A DNA stretch of 11,113 nucleotides, from NCBI GenBank assembly GCA_031261365.1, contig JAISJY010000087.1, positions 1 to 11,113 of the forward strand. Direction: 5' to 3'. The notes below the pieces were generated by a model. It was not told the DNA's origin. It saw only the letters and a program-made list of their open reading frames with translations, and ran no database searches. Below are positions 6,130-11,113 of this stretch, piece after piece (positions within the stretch are counted from its first letter, which is position 1; each line of letters begins with the position of its first letter). The DNA is from Caryophanales bacterium (GTDB lineage: Bacteria; Bacillota_I; Bacilli_A; RFN20; JAISJY01). A program made the translations under genes and the position numbers.

Positions 6130-6177
6130 TTAAATAATAGAAAGGCTTATAACTATCCTCCTTAATAAGCTTTTCAT
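6130..6177 (-). CDS. Possible 15-residue leaderless leader peptide
   Basis: The frame reads MKSLLRRIVISLSII and stops with TAA at 6130-6132, 13 nt before the ATG of the 92-residue gene. The strong promoter at 6184-6211 predicts +1 exactly at the A of this ATG. The tandem AGG AGG arginine codons sit in AAGGAGGAT, a perfect Shine-Dalgarno-like run with no start codon after it, and they lie in the loop of a hairpin (AAAGCTTAT pairing with ATAAGCCTTT, one bulge). Ribosome stalling here could affect the downstream gene. A 15-codon frame in AT-rich DNA can easily be chance, so this is a suggestion, supported mainly by the promoter geometry. Confidence 0.3.
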   Translation of the reverse strand: MKSLLRRIVISLSII

Positions 6178-6183
6178 AGGTAA

Positions 6184-6211
6184 ATTATAACATTTTTTCC
6201 TTTAATTTCAA
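6184..6211 (-). promoter_or_regulatory. Strong extended promoter of the 92-residue gene
   Basis: On the - strand TTGAAA (6206-6211) and a perfect TATAAT (6184-6189) are 16 nt apart, with TG one base before the -10 (extended -10). This is the best promoter in the window. The predicted start is at 6177, giving a leader of about 60 nt before the ATG at 6116. The leader contains the hairpin and small frame described separately. Confidence 0.72.
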
Positions 6212-6308
6212 GAAAAAACCAAATCCTCTTTTTTATAAAAACAATAGAAAAACTTCCTTTCCCCTTTCTAAAAAGTCATAAATAGTGCTTTTTTGCTCTA
6301 AAAACCGC

Positions 6309-6328
6309 CACTATAATAATTTATAGTG
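6309..6328. promoter_or_regulatory. Perfect inverted repeat upstream of the FIST operon, probable operator
   Basis: CACTATAA (6309-6316) and TTATAGTG (6321-6328) are exact reverse complements separated by TAAT. The left arm contains most of a TATAAT (6312-6317), and the right arm lies where the -35 box should be for the other -10 (6348-6353). A dimeric regulator bound here would cover a promoter in either case. A further TAGTG lies 41 bp upstream (6283-6287). The repeat is not followed by a T run on the + strand, so it is not an ordinary terminator there. Confidence 0.6.
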
Positions 6329-6347
6329 AGTTAATTTAAAAAAAGTT

Positions 6348-6353
6348 TATAAT
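6348..6353 (+). promoter_or_regulatory. Likely -10 box of the FIST-kinase operon
   Basis: A perfect TATAAT lies 37 nt before the ATG at 6391, with AAAAAGGAG (GGAG at 6380-6383) between them. The -35 position is poor (TAGTGA at 6324-6329, spacer 18) and falls in the right arm of the inverted repeat, which fits a promoter that needs, or is controlled by, a protein bound there. The TATAAT at 6312-6317 is a second possibility. Confidence 0.45.
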
Positions 6354-6390
6354 ATTAAGGTGGGTTTCTTATAGAAAAAGGAGTTAAATT

Positions 6391-7551
6391 ATGATAAAGG
6401 CTTATGTAATAACTATTGATGAACTTGATGATGCTGAATATGCTTATAAACAATTTGAAAAACAATTAAAAGCTCAAGGTGCTTTGCTTACCAACACCAT
6501 TGGTATTCTTTCTTGTCATGCGGACTTTTTACAGTCGCCCGTTTTACCTAGAATTGTTGAATCTCTACCTTTCCAAGTTGTCGGGACAACTACTGTTTTA
6601 AATGGAGTTAATGCTGGTGGTGATTATTATTATTTGTCTTTACAAATATTAACCTCTGATGATGTTGAATTCAAAATTGAAAAAACAGAAGAACTATTTG
6701 TTGATAACTTTGAAAAAGAAATAGCTAAAACTGTCACTAAAATATTAAGAGAAAGTCCTGAACAACCTAAATTATTTTTAGCTTATTCACCTTTAAAAAA
6801 TGATATTTCCTGCGATTCTATAATTTATGAAATAGATAAAACAACTAAAGGCGATATCCCAATTTTTGGTTTAGCTGCCGTTGACCACACTCCTCATTAT
6901 GAGTTTTCTCAAACTATTTTAGGTAGTACAGGTTATAGAAACTCTTTAATATTAGTTTCCTTAACCGGCAATGTTCACCCTAGATTTACTATCGCTTCTG
7001 TTAAAGAAGAGAACATCAAAAAAGAAAAAGCTATAATTACTAAATCTTATCGGAACCTTTTACAAGAAGTTAATGGCTTACCTGTTGTAACTTACTTAGA
7101 ATCCATAGGTTTATCAAAAGAAGATGTTCAGTCTGGTTTAGGGGTTATTCCTTTTATTGTCAATTATGATTCTAAATTAGAATTAGCTGCTCGAGCTGTT
7201 TTTGGTTTAACTCCAGAAAATTGGGCAATTTGTGGAGGTGAAGTTCCGGTTAATACCGTTTTATCAATAGGTAATATCAGTCAAAATGATGTTATTGAAA
7301 CCTCTTTAAAAGTTGTTAAAGAAGCCTTAAAAGAAAAACCTCAAGTAATGCTTTTATATTCTTGTATGGCAAGATATTTAGTTCAAATATATGATAATAA
7401 GGAAGAGTTTAATTCACTTAAAAAAGAAATAGGTAATCAAGTTAATTTCTTATTCTCCTATTCTGGTGGTGAGATTTGCCCTGTTATTAGAGAAGACGGC
7501 AAACTAATAAACCATATCCATAACTATTCTCTAGTTATTTTATCACTATAG
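6391..7551 (+). CDS. FIST domain sensor protein (FIST_N + FIST_C)
   Basis: This is a 386-residue soluble protein with the two FIST domains, found across bacteria in signalling proteins and thought to bind small ligands. FIST_N covers roughly residues 30-205, with FQVVGTTTVLNG and the later PIFGLAAVDH stretch. FIST_C covers roughly 215-375 and has the family hallmarks LLYSCMARYLV (321-331), FSYSGGEICP (354-363) and NHIHNYSLVI (374-383). Length is normal for a stand-alone FIST protein; there is no signal peptide or membrane helix, so sensing is cytoplasmic. The start is supported by GGAG (6380-6383) 7 nt ahead of the ATG. It is the first gene of the operon, and the hybrid kinase begins 7 nt after its stop. 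That order suggests that the FIST protein passes its ligand state to the kinase's PAS or coiled-coil region. The ligand is unknown. Confidence 0.9.
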   Translation: MIKAYVITIDELDDAEYAYKQFEKQLKAQGALLTNTIGILSCHADFLQSPVLPRIVESLPFQVVGTTTVLNGVNAGGDYYYLSLQILTSDDVEFKIEKTEELFVDNFEKEIAKTVTKILRESPEQPKLFLAYSPLKNDISCDSIIYEIDKTTKGDIPIFGLAAVDHTPHYEFSQTILGSTGYRNSLILVSLTGNVHPRFTIASVKEENIKKEKAIITKSYRNLLQEVNGLPVVTYLESIGLSKEDVQSGLGVIPFIVNYDSKLELAARAVFGLTPENWAICGGEVPVNTVLSIGNISQNDVIETSLKVVKEALKEKPQVMLLYSCMARYLVQIYDNKEEFNSLKKEIGNQVNFLFSYSGGEICPVIREDGKLINHIHNYSLVILSL

Positions 7552-7555
7552 GAGG
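7551..7555 (+). promoter_or_regulatory. Ribosome binding site of the hybrid kinase, unusually close to the start
   Basis: AGGAGG spans the FIST stop codon (TAG, 7549-7551), and its last G is only 3 nt before the ATG at 7559, shorter than the usual 5-9 nt. No better start exists nearby: the next in-frame Met is about residue 73, inside the PAS region. Reduced initiation, or dependence on FIST translation, would be expected. Confidence 0.6.
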
Positions 7556-7558
7556 CAT

Positions 7559-9667
7559 ATGGCAGAATATAAAGAATTTGAAGAATTATCGGAGGAAAAT
7601 CAGTCCTTACAAAGAGAAATCCGCAAACTCAAAAGAGAATTGGAAGCTTGCCAAAATAATGCTCACCGTTCCGCTCTTGTTTTAGAAGCCCAAAAAAGGT
7701 CAGCTAAATTACTAGAAGATGAGAGTTATAATAGAGAGAAAAACTTTACTCTTATTTTAGAAAACTCCAAAGAAATGATTTTAGGTTTTGATACTTTTGG
7801 CAGAATGTCTTATGCTTCTAAATCCTTTTTAGTTAATTCAAATATTAGAATATTCGGTTTAATCACTGGTCGTACTTATAAAGAAATATTTGAAACCTAT
7901 TTATCAAGTGTTGAAACTGAAACTTTAATTCATTTAATTGATAAAGCCTTTCAAGATAAAACTACTCAAACTGCTGAAGAATCTTTTTCTGTTAATATAG
8001 ATGGTGAAAGCAAAGAGTTTTTAGTTGATATTATTCCCATGATAAGTAATGACCAACGCTTAGAAGCCGTTAATGTTTTCATGCATGATGTTACAGTTTT
8101 AAAGAAAGCTTTAGAAGATGCTAAACAAGCAAGTATAGCTAAAAGTAACTTTTTAGCCAATATGTCCCATGAGATAAGAACACCGATGAATGCAATTATT
8201 GGCATGACAACTATTGCTAAAACAACTGATGATATTGAAAAAATACAATATTGTTTATCAAAAATAGATTCTTCTTCTATTCATTTATTAGGTGTCATCA
8301 ATGATATTTTAGATATTTCCAAAATAGAATCTGGTAATTTTGAAGTCTCTTATGATGATTTTGAAGTTGAAAGAATGTTAGAAAGATTATTAGCAGTTAT
8401 TAGATTTAAAATGGAAGAAAAGCATATTAAGTTTGATATTATAGTTGATGAAAACTTACCGAGAGCTATTGTTTCTGATGAGCAACGCTTAGCTCAAGTT
8501 ATTACTAATCTTTTATCTAATGCTGTCAAATTCACTCCAGAAAAAGGTTATATTACTTTAAGAATTAAACTCGTTCAAGTTTTAAGTGATGGGCAAGTTA
8601 AAATAGAAATTAGTGTTCAAGATTCTGGTATTGGTATTTCTGAACAACAAAAACAAAGACTATTTAAACCTTTCCAACAAGCTGAAAACTCTATCTCTAG
8701 AAGGTTTGGAGGAACAGGCTTAGGTTTAGCCATCTCTAAAAACATTATTGAAAAGTTAGGTGGAGAAATAGGTCTTGAATCTGAATTAGGCAAAGGTTCT
8801 GTCTTTAGTTTTACAATATTAGCTAAAATAGGAAAAGATAGTTCTAGAAAGAAAATTGATAAAAAATGGAAAGAATTAAAAATATTAGCAGTTGATGATT
8901 CAGCCGATACTAGACATTTCTTTTTAGGTATTTCTAAAAGAATATCTGTAAATATTGAAGTTGCCTATGATGGTTTTATGGCTTTAGAAATGTTAAAAAA
9001 GACTCATTATGATTTAATATTTGTTGACTGGCAAATGCCTGGTATTAATGGTATTGAAGTAGCTCGGGAAATTAAAAAGGTAGAAGGAGCAGGTAATACT
9101 ATTATCATTATGATTTCAGCTAATGAATGGAGAGATATTGAAAAAGAAGCTAAACAAGCAGGAGTTGATAAGTTTGTTTCTAAACCTTTATTATTACCAA
9201 CAATTGAAGATGCTATTGCTGAATTTGTTGATAAAGATGTTGAAAAGACCGAAGAACCAGACCAACTATTAAATATCTTTAAAGGTTATAAAATATTACT
9301 AGCCGAAGATATTGAAATCAATAAAGAAATTGTCGTTTCCTTATTAGAAAAAACAGGTATTATAATTGACTGGGCTGAAAATGGTTTACAAGCTGTTGAT
9401 ATGTTTCAATTAAATCCCAATGCTTATGGAATGATTTTTATGGATATTCAAATGCCTTTAATGGATGGTTATGAAGCAACTAGAAGAATTAGAGCTTTAA
9501 ATATTGGTAAAAGTAAAGAGATACCAATAGTTGCGATGACCGCGAATGTTTTTAGAGAAGATGTTGAAAAAGCCCTTGAAGCAGGAATGAATGAACATAT
9601 TGGAAAACCGATAAATATTGATGAAGTTATTGAGAAATTACATATTTATTTACCTAAAAAATTATGA
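7559..9667 (+). CDS. Soluble PAS hybrid histidine kinase with two receiver domains
   Basis: This 702-residue cytoplasmic sensor kinase begins with a coiled coil (about residues 3-60, heptad-like Glu/Leu/Lys) and a PAS-like domain (about 62-180). The HisKA dimerisation domain has H-box FLANMSHEIRTPMNAIIGM with phospho-acceptor H204. The HATPase domain has N-box NLLSNAVKF (N321), G1 DSGIGI (355-360), F-box LFKPFQQ (368-374) and G2 GGTGLGLAI (384-392). Receiver 1 (about 440-558) has D446/D447, phospho-acceptor D490 in FVDWQMPG, S520 and K542. Receiver 2 (about 577-700) has E583/D584, D629 in FMDIQMPLMDG, T661 and K683. All catalytic residues are intact. There is no membrane segment, HPt domain or output domain. 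It should autophosphorylate on H204 and pass phosphate to D490/D629, then to an unlinked HPt or partner. It is preceded by the FIST gene (7 nt), and its TGA stop overlaps the next ATG as ATGA. Confidence 0.96.
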   Translation: MAEYKEFEELSEENQSLQREIRKLKRELEACQNNAHRSALVLEAQKRSAKLLEDESYNREKNFTLILENSKEMILGFDTFGRMSYASKSFLVNSNIRIFGLITGRTYKEIFETYLSSVETETLIHLIDKAFQDKTTQTAEESFSVNIDGESKEFLVDIIPMISNDQRLEAVNVFMHDVTVLKKALEDAKQASIAKSNFLANMSHEIRTPMNAIIGMTTIAKTTDDIEKIQYCLSKIDSSSIHLLGVINDILDISKIESGNFEVSYDDFEVERMLERLLAVIRFKMEEKHIKFDIIVDENLPRAIVSDEQRLAQVITNLLSNAVKFTPEKGYITLRIKLVQVLSDGQVKIEISVQDSGIGISEQQKQRLFKPFQQAENSISRRFGGTGLGLAISKNIIEKLGGEIGLESELGKGSVFSFTILAKIGKDSSRKKIDKKWKELKILAVDDSADTRHFFLGISKRISVNIEVAYDGFMALEMLKKTHYDLIFVDWQMPGINGIEVAREIKKVEGAGNTIIIMISANEWRDIEKEAKQAGVDKFVSKPLLLPTIEDAIAEFVDKDVEKTEEPDQLLNIFKGYKILLAEDIEINKEIVVSLLEKTGIIIDWAENGLQAVDMFQLNPNAYGMIFMDIQMPLMDGYEATRRIRALNIGKSKEIPIVAMTANVFREDVEKALEAGMNEHIGKPINIDEVIEKLHIYLPKKL

Positions 9668-10074
9668 GTTTAAATCCTGAAAAAATAAGCAAAGTTAAAA
9701 AACTATTTTTAGAAATCTTAAAACCTAAAATAGAGTTTAAAGTAGAAGAAAATAAAATTATTCTCTTACCAAAAGGTGCTATTTTTATTATGAATGAATT
9801 AAAATTAACTGCCTTTTATAATGAATTAGATTTTACAGATTCATCTAAGTTTTCTTTATTTATGACAGACACGAGAGTTGTTATTTCTGATAGTAAAGGT
9901 GAAGTTAGCTCGGCTCGTTTTAAAGGTGAATCTCAAAGTAATAAATATGATATTAATAAAGTAAGAGAAGCGGCTCGTGAGGCTGCTACTGAAAAAGCCT
10001 TAACTATTTATTTAGAATTAGATACTATTTTTAGCGAAGACGAACTTAAAGTTATTAGAAATAGAAAAAGATAA
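9664..10074 (+). CDS. Protein of unknown function coupled to the hybrid kinase
   Basis: This is a 136-residue soluble protein I do not recognise. It looks like a Lys-rich N-terminal helix (about residues 5-20), strands at 22-35 and 47-75 (KGAIFIMNELKLTAFYNEL, FSLFMTDTRVVISD), a polar linker, then a long charged helix (DINKVREAAREAATEKALTIYLEL, about 96-119) and a basic end (VIRNRKR). It contains no histidine at all, so it cannot be a histidine phosphotransfer (HPt) partner for the kinase. No helix-turn-helix is evident. Its ATG overlaps the kinase stop as ATGA and its TAA overlaps the next ATG as TAATG, with no good Shine-Dalgarno sequence of its own, so it is translationally coupled to both. 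The stoichiometric coupling suggests, but does not show, a partner or output role for the kinase. Confidence 0.8.
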   Translation: MSLNPEKISKVKKLFLEILKPKIEFKVEENKIILLPKGAIFIMNELKLTAFYNELDFTDSSKFSLFMTDTRVVISDSKGEVSSARFKGESQSNKYDINKVREAAREAATEKALTIYLELDTIFSEDELKVIRNRKR

Positions 10075-11113
10075 TGGATTATAAAACTCATCTCAAGAGT
10101 ATTAGAAAAGAAGGAGAACAAATAGTTAATTCTTTAAATGATTTACCTACTTTTACTTTAAGAAAATCAAAAAAGATAAAGACTGAAACTTTATTAAACT
10201 TATTTCCTAATTTAAAGCCAACAAACATTATAGATGACACTTATTTTTATTTAGAAAAAGATGAATTAGGCAAAAGTGTTTTTCATTTAGCGGGTTATTA
10301 TTACATTCAAGACTTATCTGCTCAAATGGTAGTTCATAATCTTAATATTCAAGAAAATGATTATGTTCTAGATATGTGTGCTTCTCCAGGTGGAAAAACT
10401 ATTCAAGCTAATAATTATGCTAGTTTAATTATTGCAAATGAAATAAATCGAACCCGTGCTATTACTTTAAAGCAAAATATTGAAAGAATAGGTGTTAAAA
10501 ATGTTATAGTTCTGAATAATAATATTAATGATTTGCTTAATAAGTTTACTTCTTTTTTTGATAAAGTTATTTTAGATGCTCCTTGTTCTGGAGAAGCTAT
10601 GATTAGGAAAAGTCCAGAAATGAGAGATGACTGGAGTCTTGAAAAAATAAAAAGATTAAATATAATTCAAAAAGAACTAATTATACAAGCTTATCAAATG
10701 GTTAAAGATGGGGGTTATATTTCTTATTCTACTTGTTCTTTTGAACTGACAGAAAACGAAGATATTGTTCAACATTTATTAGATAATACTGCATGTGAAC
10801 TAATTAATCAAAAAACTTATTTCCCTTTTGAGTTTTCAGGTGAAGGTCAATTTATAGCCTTAATTAAAGTTAATAAAAACAATAATTTTTGTCCTTTAAA
10901 AAGAAAAAAAGTAAAAAGAATAACTGAAACTAAAATAATATTTGACTGGTTTTTAAAGTATGTAAATGAACCATTAAATAGTTTAGAATATCTTGATGGT
11001 TATTATTACACAGGAAGTAATTTTAATTATGAATTAGATAATCTTAATGTTTTAAGTAATGGTATTGAAATAGGTAAAATAGAAAAAGGTATTTTCTTTC
11101 CTTCTTTTGCTTT
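10074..11113 (+). CDS. rsmF: RsmF-type 16S rRNA (cytosine-C5)-methyltransferase, 3' end cut by window edge
   Basis: This SAM-dependent RNA m5C methyltransferase of the NOL1/NOP2/Sun family has 346 residues inside the window; the frame is still open at the edge. Visible motifs: QDLSAQMVVHNL (79-90), SAM-binding motif I VLDMCASPGGKT (98-109), ANEINRTRA (121-129), motif IV LDAPCSGEAMIRKSPE (167-182) with C171, and motif VI YSTCSFELTENE (218-229) with catalytic C221. Both cysteines of the m5C mechanism are present. RKSPE...DW and the later SGEGQFIAL (255-263) match the RsmF/YebU branch rather than RsmB, which normally carries an N-terminal NusB-like domain absent here. Bacterial RsmF proteins are usually about 450-480 residues, so roughly 100 should lie beyond the window. 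The start ATG shares one base with the preceding stop (TAATG). The likely target is a 16S rRNA cytosine near the decoding region, as in E. coli; the exact site is inferred. Confidence 0.9.
   Translation, partial: MDYKTHLKSIRKEGEQIVNSLNDLPTFTLRKSKKIKTETLLNLFPNLKPTNIIDDTYFYLEKDELGKSVFHLAGYYYIQDLSAQMVVHNLNIQENDYVLDMCASPGGKTIQANNYASLIIANEINRTRAITLKQNIERIGVKNVIVLNNNINDLLNKFTSFFDKVILDAPCSGEAMIRKSPEMRDDWSLEKIKRLNIIQKELIIQAYQMVKDGGYISYSTCSFELTENEDIVQHLLDNTACELINQKTYFPFEFSGEGQFIALIKVNKNNNFCPLKRKKVKRITETKIIFDWFLKYVNEPLNSLEYLDGYYYTGSNFNYELDNLNVLSNGIEIGKIEKGIFFPSFA

Noticed and set aside
6193..6218. Inverted repeat TTTTTTC...GAAAAAA
   Set aside because: It is made of homopolymer runs in AT-rich DNA and overlaps the - strand promoter, so it is neither a convincing terminator nor a convincing operator.
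7966..8205. 79-codon open frame on the - strand inside the kinase gene
   Set aside because: It is antisense to the PAS/HisKA region, whose motifs are unmistakable. It has no ribosome site and its product shows no domain; it is a shadow of the kinase gene.
9665..9667. TGA as tryptophan (Mollicutes code 4)
   Set aside because: Reading through would add only two residues before TAA, so this site alone does not decide. All long genes are intact with TGA as a stop, and all Trp codons are TGG.
9664..10074. HPt partner for the hybrid kinase
   Set aside because: The 136-residue protein contains no histidine.

Overview
The window is AT-rich DNA (by eye well under one third G+C) from a low-GC Gram-positive type bacterium, most likely an uncultured Bacilli/Mollicutes-related lineage such as an Acholeplasma- or RF39-like group. 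The lineage is inferred from base composition, codon use and gene content; no marker gene settles it. The standard bacterial code applies: tryptophan is TGG throughout, TGA is a stop at 9665-9667, and no gene needs TGA to be read through.

Layout. Left edge (1-948, + strand): the 3' two thirds of a galactose/methyl-galactoside ABC importer permease (mglC), then a 74-residue two-helix membrane protein, closed by a terminator that can serve both strands (962-998). Next, on the - strand (997-3032), come a DUF2238-like polytopic membrane protein and, upstream of it, an AAA ATPase of the AAA_14/DUF4143 type. The ATPase is divergent from a + strand GNAT acetyltransferase (3205-3816). The 172-bp divergent spacer carries a 32-bp tandem repeat in 2.4 copies. 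A two-gene cassette follows (3900-5858): an FRG-domain protein and a membrane-anchored GNAT acetyltransferase, in the same reading frame and parted by one stop codon plus one codon. A short - strand gene of unknown function (5838-6116) converges on and overlaps the cassette's end. It has a strong promoter and a possible 15-codon leaderless leader peptide.

The right part (6391 to the edge) is one tight + strand operon: a FIST-domain sensor, a soluble hybrid histidine kinase (coiled coil, PAS, HisKA, HATPase, two receiver domains), a 136-residue protein I do not recognise, and the 5' part of an RsmF-type rRNA m5C methyltransferase. The gaps are 7 nt, a 4-nt ATGA overlap and a 1-nt TAATG overlap. 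A perfect 8+4+8 inverted repeat sits in the operon's promoter region.

How the parts may work together. The FIST protein probably senses a small ligand in the cytoplasm and feeds the hybrid kinase. The kinase has no DNA-binding output or HPt domain, so its partner is either elsewhere in the genome or the coupled 136-residue protein. The 997-6116 stretch looks like an accessory block (ATPase, two GNATs, FRG protein, orphan small gene) between more conserved functions. The candidates for something undescribed are the FRG/TM-GNAT pair, the phased 32-bp repeats, and the coupled unknown gene after the kinase.
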